Shown here piece by piece: positions 49,575 through 58,281 of a stretch of DNA of 64,000 nt (position 1 is its first letter; each line of letters begins with the position of its first letter). Origin of the DNA: Pasteurella skyensis (lineage in GTDB: Bacteria > Pseudomonadota > Gammaproteobacteria > Enterobacterales > Pasteurellaceae); contig NZ_CP016180.1 of assembly GCF_013377295.1 (NCBI RefSeq), positions 558,001 through 622,000 on the forward strand. Direction: 5' to 3'. The notes beneath the pieces are model-generated. The model did no database searches, was not told where the DNA came from, and worked only from the letters and a program-made list of their open reading frames with translations. A program made the translations under genes and the position numbers.

Positions 49575-50801
49575 ATGAATTTTTTTAAGAAATTAGGACA
49601 ATCTATTTTTGACGAAAATAAGGATATTGTTAAAAATATAGAAGATATTAAAAGTAATCTTAGTAAGACAGAAGAAAATATTGTAAATATAAATCAAAAT
49701 CTTAGTAATATTAGCGACAGTGTTGAGGGATTGAATAAGAGTATTAAAAATCTATTTAGTACCTATAGTGTTTACATTATTTTAGGTATTACTGTAGGTT
49801 CAGCAATATTAGGTGGTTTTATTATTTATGTACACCTATCCAGAATAAATGCTCTTTCTCTTTTTCCTGATTTAATTGATAGTAGGAATATATTTATTAG
49901 TATGACAATAAGTTGTATTTCTATAATCAGTATCTTTATATTATTATCAGTTGTTTATTCTTTTATTTTAAACAAATGCCATACTTTCTTTAAAGAAAAA
50001 TATGATATTGCAATTAATAATAAAATAGGTATTTTTTGTATTATTTCAATTTTTATTATTTATTTTTATTTTTTTAGTAATTTAAAGCTTATCTATCATA
50101 TAGTATTTCTGTCTGTCCCTACTATATTTTTACTGAGTTACTTTTTATATTATTATAAAAATATATATTTTCTATCAGGGTTTTCTTTAAAGTTATATAT
50201 GATTATTGATATGATGTTCTGTATTCCTTTATTTTTCATAATTTCATGGGTTACATCCTATATATTTAGAATTTATTTGAATGGGGATGATAACTATTTT
50301 ATGATAATTTTTATTATTAATTATCTTTTTATGCTATTACTTTACTATTTTCCATTAGTATCATTTTTTATGAGTTGCTTATTATTTTTTTTATTCATTG
50401 TGATGATTATTTTAGTACCTCTTCATTTTTCTAATTTAAAATATATTTCTCCATTAGAGTTTTCTTTAGAAAAATTAGGAGTGTTAGAAAGAATTAATCA
50501 ATCACAATGGTATTTAATTGATAAACGTTTTATTCAAAATAAATATTCTTATCTTGCTCCAGATAGTAATTTTTATATAGACGTAGAAAAAGTTGAAAGA
50601 TTAAAAAATAAATTTGGAAATAGCAAAGGTAAATGTTCGAAAGAGCATATATCTAAAAATGCATTGTGTGGCTATTTTGCTTGGAATTTAGGGGAAGAGA
50701 AAGTTTTTTGTCCTAGTCATATTGATAATACTGCAAAAATAAATGCTAAACAAGAGTGCCTTCTTATAGAAGGCAAATATTTAACCCAATCATTAAATTA
50801 G
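49575..50801 (+). CDS. Unknown AT-rich membrane protein
   Basis: A 408-residue protein starting at 49575 (MNFFKKLGQSIFDE). A coiled coil with N/I/S heptads (about 18-60, e.g. IKSNLSKTEENIVNINQNL) precedes seven to eight hydrophobic segments (about 65-300), and a soluble C-terminal domain has four cysteines (GKCSKEH, ALCGYF, VFCPSH, QECLL). The sequence is much richer in AT, isoleucine and phenylalanine than its neighbours, a sign of transfer. No function can be assigned. Confidence 0.6.
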   Translation: MNFFKKLGQSIFDENKDIVKNIEDIKSNLSKTEENIVNINQNLSNISDSVEGLNKSIKNLFSTYSVYIILGITVGSAILGGFIIYVHLSRINALSLFPDLIDSRNIFISMTISCISIISIFILLSVVYSFILNKCHTFFKEKYDIAINNKIGIFCIISIFIIYFYFFSNLKLIYHIVFLSVPTIFLLSYFLYYYKNIYFLSGFSLKLYMIIDMMFCIPLFFIISWVTSYIFRIYLNGDDNYFMIIFIINYLFMLLLYYFPLVSFFMSCLLFFLFIVMIILVPLHFSNLKYISPLEFSLEKLGVLERINQSQWYLIDKRFIQNKYSYLAPDSNFYIDVEKVERLKNKFGNSKGKCSKEHISKNALCGYFAWNLGEEKVFCPSHIDNTAKINAKQECLLIEGKYLTQSLN

Positions 50802-50824
50802 TTTGTAATATTTAATCATAATAG

Positions 50825-50878
50825 AAGCGGTACGATACTTATTAAAATTTGCAAATTTTTATCTTTATCCTACCGCTT
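50825..50878. repeat. 54-base double uptake sequence with shared centre
   Basis: AAGCGGT, 17 bases, TTGCAA, 17 bases, ACCGCTT, between the unknown membrane protein gene and the DUF1904 gene. Confidence 0.85.
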
Positions 50879-50918
50879 TATTGTAAAAATGTAATTTAAA
50901 AAACCAAAGGAGAATCCT

Positions 50919-51251
50919 ATGCCACATTTAAAAATTCGTGGAATTGAAAAAAACTTAATTGTTGAAAACAGTAAAGAGATCATCGATGGTTTAACTGAAA
51001 TCATTAAATGTGATCGTGATTGGTTTACTTTAGAGTGTAATCCAACCGAGTATATTTTTGATGGTAAAATCGTTGAGGGCTTTACTTTTGTTGAGCTTTA
51101 TTGGTTTGATCGAGGTGAGGAAGTGAAAAAGCAAACGGCTGATTTTCTTATTAACTTGATCAGAAAAATCAATAACAATAAAGATTGCACATTGATTTTC
51201 TTCCCTCTAACAGGAGATAATTATTGTGAAAATGGTGAGTTTTTTGGTTAA
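50919..51251 (+). CDS. DUF1904 tautomerase-like protein
   Basis: A 110-residue protein whose N-terminal proline (MPHLKIRGIEK) is the catalytic base in the tautomerase superfamily, though activity is unproven for DUF1904. The typical VELYWFDRGEEVKKQTADFL segment follows. AAGGAG precedes the start. Confidence 0.8.
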   Translation: MPHLKIRGIEKNLIVENSKEIIDGLTEIIKCDRDWFTLECNPTEYIFDGKIVEGFTFVELYWFDRGEEVKKQTADFLINLIRKINNNKDCTLIFFPLTGDNYCENGEFFG

Positions 51252-51265
51252 ATAACTTATATTTG

Positions 51266-51319
51266 AAGCGGTAACATCTTGAATAAAATTTGCAAATTTT
51301 AAACAGAATGTTACCGCTT
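51266..51319. repeat. 54-base double uptake sequence, likely bidirectional terminator
   Basis: AAGCGGT, 17 bases, TTGCAA, 17 bases, ACCGCTT. Its arms AAGCGGTAACAT and ATGTTACCGCTT are a perfect 12-base inverted repeat, and a T run follows. It separates the convergent DUF1904 and lepA genes. Confidence 0.85.
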
Positions 51320-51337
51320 GTTTTTTTAGATTAAAAA

Positions 51338-53137
51338 CTAATCTTTACCTACGTGAAGAATTGCCAGGAAGGCTTCTTGTGGTACTTCAACATTACCTAC
51401 AGACTTCATTCGTTTTTTACCTTCTTTCTGCTTTTGTAACAGTTTTTTCTTACGGCTCACATCACCACCATAACATTTTGCTAATACATTTTTACGGAGC
51501 TGTTTAACCGTTGAACGAGCAATAATATGGTTACCAATAGCCGCTTGAATCGCAATATCAAATTGTTGACGTGGAATCAATTCTTTCATTTTTTCTACTA
51601 ATTCACGACCACGATAAGGGGCATTGGCTTTATGAACAATTAAAGCTAGAGCATCAACACGCTCACCGTTGATCATTATATCTACACGAACCATATCTGC
51701 AGCTTGGAAGTGTTTGAAGTTATAATCTAACGAAGCATAACCACGAGAGGTTGATTTTATTCGATCAAAGAAATCTAATACCACTTCACCCATTGGAATT
51801 TCATAAGTTAGCGCAACTTGATTACCGTGATACACCATATTGGTTTGTACACCACGTTTTTCAATACAAAGGGTAATAACATTGCCTAAAAACTCTTGTG
51901 GAACAAGAATATTACATTCTGCAATGGGTTCACGGATTTCTGCAATATTATTTAATGGCGGTAATTTAGCAGGACTATCGACATATTCGATATCTCCATT
52001 ATTTAATGCTACTTCATAAACTACCGTTGGAGCAGTGGTAATTAAATCCAAGTCATATTCACGCTCTAAACGCTCTTGGATAATTTCCATATGTAGCAGA
52101 CCTAAAAATCCACAACGGAAACCAAAGCCTAAAGCCGTTGAGGTTTCTGGTTCATAAAATAACGAAGCATCGTTAAGACTTAATTTTCCTAGTGCATCAC
52201 GGAACGATTCATAATCATCGGAACTGATAGGGAATAAACCTGCATAGACTTGTGGTTTCACTTTTTGAAAACCTGGTAAAATATCACTCGCTGCATTGTG
52301 TTGATGTGTAATTGTATCGCCGACAGGTGCACCTAAAATATCTTTAATGCCACAGACAACCCAGCCTACTTCACCACAGTGAAGAACATCGGTATCCGTC
52401 TGTTTTGGAGTAAAAATACCTAAACGATCGATATTATAGTTAATGCCTGTACTCATTATTTTGATTTTATCATTTTTGCGTAGAGTACCATTTTTAACAC
52501 GAATCAGAGAAACAATACCTAAATAATTATCGAACCAAGAATCAATAATTAAAGCTTGTAATTTTGCATTAGGATCACCTTCTGGAGCTGGCATTTTAGT
52601 GACAATTTCTTCTAACACATCTGCAATGCCTTCCCCTGTTTTAGCAGAGCAACGTACCGCTTCAATGGCTTCAATACCCACAATATCTTCAATTTCTTCT
52701 GCCACACGCTCAGGCTCTGCGGCAGGTAAGTCAATTTTATTTAATACAGGAATAACTTCTAAATCCATACCCATTGCGGTGTAACAATTTGCGAGAGTTT
52801 GAGCTTCCACACCTTGTCCTGCATCAACCACGAGTAACGCACCTTCACAAGCAGATAGTGAACGAGACACTTCATAAGAGAAATCGACGTGTCCAGGTGT
52901 ATCGATAAAGTTAAGCTGATAAGTTTCACCGTCTTTTGCTTTATAATTTAAAGTAACACTTTGGGCTTTAATTGTAATACCACGTTCACGTTCTAAATCC
53001 ATTGAATCTAACACTTGAGCCGCCATTTCACGATCTGTTAAACCACCACAAGTTTGAATTAAGCGATCAGACAGTGTCGATTTGCCGTGATCAATATGGG
53101 CAATAATCGAAAAGTTACGAATATTTTTCATTTCCAT
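51338..53137 (-). CDS. lepA: Elongation factor 4 (LepA)
   Basis: Translational GTPase that acts on stalled or initiating ribosomes. The protein has 599 residues: G1 [11 protein letters not shown]2 in [11 protein letters not shown]3 DTPGHVDF, G4 NKID, then EF-G-like domains and the LepA-specific C-terminal domain with [20 protein letters not shown]. lepB, which often follows, is not adjacent here. Confidence 0.97.
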   Translation of the reverse strand: MEMKNIRNFSIIAHIDHGKSTLSDRLIQTCGGLTDREMAAQVLDSMDLERERGITIKAQSVTLNYKAKDGETYQLNFIDTPGHVDFSYEVSRSLSACEGALLVVDAGQGVEAQTLANCYTAMGMDLEVIPVLNKIDLPAAEPERVAEEIEDIVGIEAIEAVRCSAKTGEGIADVLEEIVTKMPAPEGDPNAKLQALIIDSWFDNYLGIVSLIRVKNGTLRKNDKIKIMSTGINYNIDRLGIFTPKQTDTDVLHCGEVGWVVCGIKDILGAPVGDTITHQHNAASDILPGFQKVKPQVYAGLFPISSDDYESFRDALGKLSLNDASLFYEPETSTALGFGFRCGFLGLLHMEIIQERLEREYDLDLITTAPTVVYEVALNNGDIEYVDSPAKLPPLNNIAEIREPIAECNILVPQEFLGNVITLCIEKRGVQTNMVYHGNQVALTYEIPMGEVVLDFFDRIKSTSRGYASLDYNFKHFQAADMVRVDIMINGERVDALALIVHKANAPYRGRELVEKMKELIPRQQFDIAIQAAIGNHIIARSTVKQLRKNVLAKCYGGDVSRKKKLLQKQKEGKKRMKSVGNVEVPQEAFLAILHVGKD

Positions 53138-53242
53138 TTTATATTTCCGTTTTTATTTTTTATAAGGAATAGTTTCCTGTAAATCAGTTGATAAAAGTAT
53201 AACCGATGAATTTTACCTGAAAGCAACGTAAATTGAAAAGGA

Positions 53243-53272
53243 AAGCGGTCACATTTAACGAACTTTTTGCAA
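53243..53272 (+). repeat. DNA uptake sequence between lepA and rnt
   Basis: AAGCGGT, 17 bases, TTGCAA, in the divergent spacer, 60 bases before the rnt start. Confidence 0.8.
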
Positions 53273-53331
53273 TTTTTTCTATACAATATTTGCTATAATG
53301 TGTTTGAATTTTAATTTACACACAAATAATA

Positions 53332-54009
53332 ATGTCAGAAAAAACAGAACAACCATCAGAACAACAAACAGAAACAATAGATTACAACTTACTTAAAAAC
53401 CGTTTTAGAGGGTATTTACCTGTGGTGATTGATGTAGAAACTTCTGGTCTGAATGCGCAAACGGACGCATTATTGGAATTGGCTGCCATCACTTTAAAAA
53501 TGGACGAACAAGGGTATTTAGTGGCTGATCAGAAATGCCATTTTCACATCAAACCTTTTGAAGGAGCGAATATCAATCCAGAGTCGTTAAAAATAAACGG
53601 CATTGATTTAGAGGATGAAAATCGTGGCGCAATAGCTGAGGTGATTGCTATTCCAGAAATGTTTAAAATGGTACGCAAAGCAATGAAAGAGCAAGGCTGC
53701 CAGCGAGCAATAATTGTGGCGCATAATGCCACTTTTGATCAACAGTTTTTACAACAAGCCGTAAAACGTATTGGTGTAAAACGTGATCCTTTCCATCCAT
53801 TTGGAATGTTTGATACAGCAACCCTTGCAGGTTTTGTTTATGGGCAAACGGTGTTAGTGAAAGCCTGCCAAATGGCTGAAATTCCTTTTGATAACAAACA
53901 AGCGCACGGTGCATTATATGATACTGAAATTACCGCTGAGTTGTTTTGTAAAATGGTGAATAAATTTAAAGATTTAGGTGGTTTTCCTGTCTTGAATAAA
54001 TCTTGTTGA
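53332..54009 (+). CDS. rnt: Ribonuclease T
   Basis: Dimeric 3'-5' exoribonuclease of the DEDDh family that removes the last bases of tRNA and other stable RNA precursors. The protein has 225 residues with Exo[19 protein letters not shown], Exo[13 protein letters not shown] and Exo[18 protein letters not shown] (His and Asp present). The N-terminus has a short E/Q-rich extension. Confidence 0.95.
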   Translation: MSEKTEQPSEQQTETIDYNLLKNRFRGYLPVVIDVETSGLNAQTDALLELAAITLKMDEQGYLVADQKCHFHIKPFEGANINPESLKINGIDLEDENRGAIAEVIAIPEMFKMVRKAMKEQGCQRAIIVAHNATFDQQFLQQAVKRIGVKRDPFHPFGMFDTATLAGFVYGQTVLVKACQMAEIPFDNKQAHGALYDTEITAELFCKMVNKFKDLGGFPVLNKSC

Positions 54010-54380
54010 GTATAAGTAGAATTTTCATACGATACTCCTTTCATATAAAGTTATAAAATATACAAGAAATATGAACAAAAATACCATTTTAACTGTTTCT
54101 TTTTTATTTGGTGATTGACAACTGTAAGTTAAAACTGCTATCGTAATCGAACAAAAAATAAGCTTATCTTTCGATTTAGATCATTATCTTAATTCAGTAA
54201 ATGAATACATAAGTCTTAATAGATATAAATATAACAGATTTAAGCTTTTTCTTACCTAGCCATTTAGAGGTTAGGAGGGTGAAGTGGTAGGAAAAATAAT
54301 GATTTTCTTGTTCTTGTAACCAATTATCTTCACTTTGTTTTCCTCTGATGAGAATGGTCTTTGCTAAACGGAGAAAAACT
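54010..54380. promoter_or_regulatory. Upstream region of the serpin gene
   Basis: A possible promoter has TTGACA (54115-54120) and, 18 bases on, TATCGT (54139-54144). A hairpin, CCTAGCC with GGTTAGG around a 7-base loop (54255-54275), lies further down, about 105 bases before the serpin start, so the transcript may have a long structured leader. Confidence 0.4.
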
Positions 54381-55583
54381 ATGAAAACAACATACAAAAA
54401 ACACCGAATTATCTACTTAGCTACTCTGACTTTGTTAGGTACTTATCTCAGCGCTTGTGCGAGCACAACTCAATCAGCACCAGTAATAAATCTCACTCCC
54501 ACAGAAAGTGCCAAATTGTTTGTAGAGCAGAGTACTCGTATGGGAGCTTTGTTAGACCAGTTGCGAAATGGTAATGATATTGCTCTTAGTGAAACGGGTA
54601 TTAGCAAGTTATTATCTGCCGTTGCCAAAGGTGCTGATGGTGACAGTCAATCACAAATTCGTCAATTTATTAAAGAAAAACAATTACCTTTAGTTAATGA
54701 TAAGGTTTATCGGAATGTGAATGTGATGTATTTTAAAAATATTAACCACATTCATAAAGCATATATTAAGGCATTACCAGATTTTGTTATCGAGTCATCT
54801 ATTTCGGATATTAATCAAAAAGCCGCTAGAGTGACCAAAGGTATGATACCTAATGCAATGAAGAATGTGTCGCCAACATCCGATGTGGTATTGTCTAATA
54901 TTATGAGTTTTAATGCTAAATGGGTGACACCATTTTTTAATAAAAAATACACCAAAGACAAAGATTTCACTGCTCAATGTGGTAAGAAAACTCAAGTGGG
55001 AAAAGTTGTGACTATGCATACTCAGTTAGATATCAGTTTTGTCAAAGATGGTCGTATTCGTGCTATTGCATTGCCTTTCAAAGAAGGATATAGATTAGTA
55101 ATTGCAATGAGTGATAATAAACGTACGTCACCTGCAAAGGCCTCCCAATGGCTGTATGCTGAAGGTGGTAAGCATATTAAGCAATTACTTGCTACTCACT
55201 CATCTGACGTGATACTGTCATTACCAAAGTTAGATCTCTCATCAGAACATAATCTCATTCCAGCGCTCTACAAATTGGGGATCATTGATATTTTTGACGC
55301 AAGAAAAGCGAACTTAAGCAAACTATCAACTGATCCGCTGTTTGTTAATTTATTTGAACAACAAGTTAAGTTCCAAGCTGATGAAAAGGGAGCTAAAGCT
55401 GCTGCAGTAACAACAGTGGGTATGCAATTAACTTCCGCTATGTCAGATCCTAATCCACCTAAGCCAATCATTTTTGATGTTAACCACGCTTTTGCTTATG
55501 CCATTGTTAAAGATCAGGATTATCAACAAATTATTTTAGCAGGTGAGGTGAACTCATTGGGTATTTGTAATAGTTCACAATAA
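54381..55583 (+). CDS. Serpin with a lipoprotein signal
   Basis: A 400-residue serine-protease-inhibitor-fold protein. The start at 54381 (MKTTYKKHRIIYL) follows CGGAGA. The signal peptide ends in a lipobox LSAC, with alanine after the cysteine, so the lipoprotein should go to the outer membrane. Serpin landmarks: SNIMSFNAKWVTPF, the hinge DEKGAKAAAVTTVG, and after it IIFDVNHAFAYAIV and ILAGEVNSL. The small residues in the hinge suggest an inhibitory serpin; counting from the hinge glycine as P15 puts threonine at P1 and serine at P1'. Target protease unknown, perhaps a host elastase-like enzyme. Confidence 0.88.
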   Translation: MKTTYKKHRIIYLATLTLLGTYLSACASTTQSAPVINLTPTESAKLFVEQSTRMGALLDQLRNGNDIALSETGISKLLSAVAKGADGDSQSQIRQFIKEKQLPLVNDKVYRNVNVMYFKNINHIHKAYIKALPDFVIESSISDINQKAARVTKGMIPNAMKNVSPTSDVVLSNIMSFNAKWVTPFFNKKYTKDKDFTAQCGKKTQVGKVVTMHTQLDISFVKDGRIRAIALPFKEGYRLVIAMSDNKRTSPAKASQWLYAEGGKHIKQLLATHSSDVILSLPKLDLSSEHNLIPALYKLGIIDIFDARKANLSKLSTDPLFVNLFEQQVKFQADEKGAKAAAVTTVGMQLTSAMSDPNPPKPIIFDVNHAFAYAIVKDQDYQQIILAGEVNSLGICNSSQ

Positions 55584-55732
55584 AACAGGAAAAGATAATA
55601 TTTAGTATGATAGTAGACAAAAAGGTTGGTTTTTACTTACTTCCAGTTTTCAAACGCCAACCTTAACAAAGTTAAGATATCTCTCTAGGAAAGACGGGAT
55701 GATAAGTATTTAACCTAAACCGCAGGAGTCAT

Positions 55733-56782
55733 ATGATGAAAAAAGGACTACTTAGTATATTGCTTATTGCTAGCTTAGGGCAATTAAATGCCAAAACCTT
55801 CACTGCATTTGGTATTGAACCTTATTGGAGTATTGATCTGAAATCGCAAGGAAATAGTGATATTTATCAAGCCACTTTTTCCCATCCTTCCGAAAAAGGC
55901 ATTGAATATATTGAAGGACGATTGAGAAAAGTGAGCTCTTCAGGCTTACAATTCAAAGGCGCAACCACTGCAGGCGAGTCTTTTATTATGAATGTTTATT
56001 CAGAGCGCTGTACTGATTATGCCAGTGACGATGATTATCCTACACGTGTTACCGTCAGAATCGGTGATTGGCGGTTCGATGGTTGTAGTAGAGAACGATT
56101 CGAACAGAAAAGACACCGTGATCCTGTCAATAATGCTCGTGCTAAAGCAAGGAAACTGAATACACGTGGGTATCATTTATATAAGCAAGGAAAGTATAAA
56201 AAAGCGTTATTACTCTTTAATCAAGCGAGAAAAGCAGACAAGAGCTATGATAAAGGACATTACAACTTTGCTTGTACAGCATCGATTATTGCACATCGCA
56301 ACCAGTGCCTTCAAAGTGAAAAATTACAGCAATTGGTGACTTTAGATAATGTCTTAAGGGCATTAAAGCGCTCAATAAAGATCACACCACAACGCAAAGC
56401 TAAGAGCCAAACAGACCCTGATTTAGCAACATTGCGAAGCACTTACCAATATTATCGTGATATTTTACACTATTCACCTAATAATGATCGTCAGTTACGA
56501 GAAATGTTGCGTAAACTCAAATGGACACAGGCTTTTGGTTTTTATCCACATCATGGTGTGAGGGCTCGTATTGAATTTGATGATTACTATGTTACGACAA
56601 CGGCTAACAGTGGACAGCAACAAACAGGGAACTATCAAATTTATAATGGGCTAATTACGTTAACATTTGGTGGTAAAACAGCGACAGGACGTTTAGTTGA
56701 AGATAGCAATTTTGGTGCAGTGTTACGTTTTACAGGGGATGGATTACCGGTACATTTACCTCATAACCGTAACACCACTTAA
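55733..56782 (+). CDS. Secreted COG3650-like / TPR-like protein with IS-altered C-terminus
   Basis: A 349-residue exported protein. The signal peptide ends near LNA. Residues about 20-125 (FTAFGIEPYWSIDL ... RIGDWRFDGCSRERF) resemble COG3650 envelope domains; residues about 140-240 form TPR-like helices (NTRGYHLYKQGKYKKALLLFNQARK); the last 90 residues look like a small beta domain. The final HNRNTT is encoded by the end of an inserted IS30-family element; without it the protein would end VHLPR. The ATG at 55736 is as likely a start (better spacing from AGGAG). Function unknown. Confidence 0.7.
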   Translation: MMKKGLLSILLIASLGQLNAKTFTAFGIEPYWSIDLKSQGNSDIYQATFSHPSEKGIEYIEGRLRKVSSSGLQFKGATTAGESFIMNVYSERCTDYASDDDYPTRVTVRIGDWRFDGCSRERFEQKRHRDPVNNARAKARKLNTRGYHLYKQGKYKKALLLFNQARKADKSYDKGHYNFACTASIIAHRNQCLQSEKLQQLVTLDNVLRALKRSIKITPQRKAKSQTDPDLATLRSTYQYYRDILHYSPNNDRQLREMLRKLKWTQAFGFYPHHGVRARIEFDDYYVTTTANSGQQQTGNYQIYNGLITLTFGGKTATGRLVEDSNFGAVLRFTGDGLPVHLPHNRNTT

Positions 56783-57790
56783 AATAACTCAGAAGGAGAG
56801 TGAAATCCTCGTCGTTTTCTAGGACGAAGATTAAGCTCTCTTTCCACTATATCTAATTCCTCTTGTGCAACTGATTTTAAATCAGTTCCTTTTGGAAAAT
56901 ACTGACGGATTAATCCATTTGTATTTTCATTTAATCCTCTTTGCCAAGGACTATTAGGATCTGCAAAGTAGGTTTTACATTCTAACTCATTTGCTATCTT
57001 TTCGTGAGAGAAAAATTCAACACCATTATCAAAAGTTATTGATTTAACTTTTTCTTTATAAGGCAATAAAGTACTAATGCAACGCTTTGCTAAACAACGG
57101 GCATTTTTACCTTCTAATTTTACAATTACTGTATAAGCCGTTTTCTCTCAACTAAAGTTAATATTCCTGTATGATGCCCTTTTCCTTGTATTGTATCTGC
57201 TTCCCAATGCTCCAATTCTTCTTTTGTTTCTATTTCTTTAGGTCTATCATGAATAGATACTCTATTGGGTATTTTTCTAATGATTGCTCCTACCGACTTA
57301 CTTCTTTTACGATATTTTTTATTGCCTCGCCGTAGATATTTATAAACCTCATCTTTACGATGAAAATGCCGTTTTATATATGCATAAATACCTCTGGGGC
57401 TAATGCCAAGCTCTTTAATTTTAGAAACTGTATAGCAAATTTGTTCAGGACTAAATCTCTTCTTTAAGTAAAAATAAATAATAGACCAAACTTGAGGTGT
57501 GATTGTTATTTTCTTTCGTTTCCTACGATGTCTTTGACGACACATTTTATTCGCACCACGAGGATTATAACCTCTAGTGCCTGTATTACGTTTTACCTCA
57601 TTAAAAATAGTTGTAGCACTACAGCCAACAACTTTAGCTATTTGTCTATAACTATGTTTATGTTGCAATCCGTAAGAAATCTGGTATATTTGTTCTAAAG
57701 TCAGTTGTTTATACATAACACTTATCTCCGTCAAGAAAAGTCAACGTATATTCTAACTGACTTTTCTTTTTAGGGAAGTGTTACGGTTAT
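56763..57790. mobile_element. IS30-family insertion sequence
   Basis: A 1,028-base element with 13-base identical inverted ends, ATAACCGTAACAC at 56763-56775 and its complement at 57778-57790, flanked by a two-base TC duplication (56761-56762 and 57791-57792). It carries one frameshifted transposase gene and sits in the last sense codon of the upstream secreted-protein gene. Confidence 0.85.
56779..57716 (-). pseudogene. IS30-family transposase, frameshifted
   Basis: The start is the ATG at 57716 (MYKQLTLEQIYQIS), after GGAGA. The N-terminal helix-turn-helix (YRQIAKVVGCSATTIFNEVKRN) and the first catalytic aspartate (HWEADTIQGKGH) are in one frame; the second aspartate (ITFDNGVEFF) and the glutamate (RGLNENTNGLIRQY) are in another. 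The frames join at a run of four A on the minus strand (57141-57144); five A would read ERKTAYTVIVKL through. So a one-base deletion, or a base-calling error, broke the gene. Confidence 0.88.
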
Positions 57791-57807
57791 TCGGTAAATC
57801 TGATATT

Positions 57808-57837
57808 TTGCAAATTTTTACGTGAATGTAACCGCTA
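57808..57837 (-). repeat. DNA uptake sequence after the IS element
   Basis: TTGCAA, 17 bases, ACCGCTA (last base differs). Before the IS arrived it lay directly after the stop of the secreted-protein gene. Confidence 0.7.
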
Positions 57838-57874
57838 TGTTTTATTTATACCAACCATCTTTTCAAAAGACACC

Positions 57875-58085
57875 GCTTGCTGAGCCTGTCGAAGCATTAG
57901 GTGTCTATGCTCTGAACTTGCTCTGTGTGCGTTTTCTTATACTTCGACGGGCTCAGTAACCGAAAACGGGAGCATCGAGCACGGAATCAACCAAACACCG
58001 GTCACTGAGCTTGTCGAAGTGTGAGGTGTTTACGCTCTGAACTTGTTCTGTATTCGTTCTCTTATATTTCGACAGGCTCAATAAC
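57875..58085. repeat. Tandem duplication of GACAAGCTCAG-type repeat pairs
   Basis: Four alternating copies: CTGAGCCTGTCGAAGC (57880), CTTCGACGGGCTCAGTAAC (57942), CACTGAGCTTGTCGAAG (58003) and TTCGACAGGCTCAATAAC (58068). They form two similar units of about 86 bases (57875-57960 and 57999-58085), each with an inner stretch containing GCTCTGAACTTG. The two units have diverged from each other. Confidence 0.8.
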
Positions 58086-58219
58086 AAAACTTAGTAACTG
58101 TGTTTCAAAGGCATTAAAAAATGCACAATGCTATTTTAGTACCAGTTGTAATTTAATGGAGTATCAAAAGTATTAACAGACTTTTTAGCGTTTTAGTGAA
58201 TGAAGTGTAAATTACAGTT

Positions 58220-58247
58220 TTGATAATAAGTAATTTTTCAGTATAAT
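58220..58247 (+). promoter_or_regulatory. Promoter of ppiD
   Basis: TTGATA (58220-58225) and TATAAT (58242-58247) with a 16-base spacer, 34 bases before the ppiD start. Confidence 0.55.
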
Positions 58248-58281
58248 TCGTTAAATATTTTTACTTTTAGGATAATTCACA

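Noticed and set aside
57120-57150. Programmed frameshift in the IS30 transposase
   Set aside because: IS30 transposases are normally made from one frame, and four A followed by CGG is not a strong slippery site; a simple deletion explains it.
57875-58085. CRISPR array
   Set aside because: Repeats alternate in direction, are imperfect and only four, and no cas gene is present.
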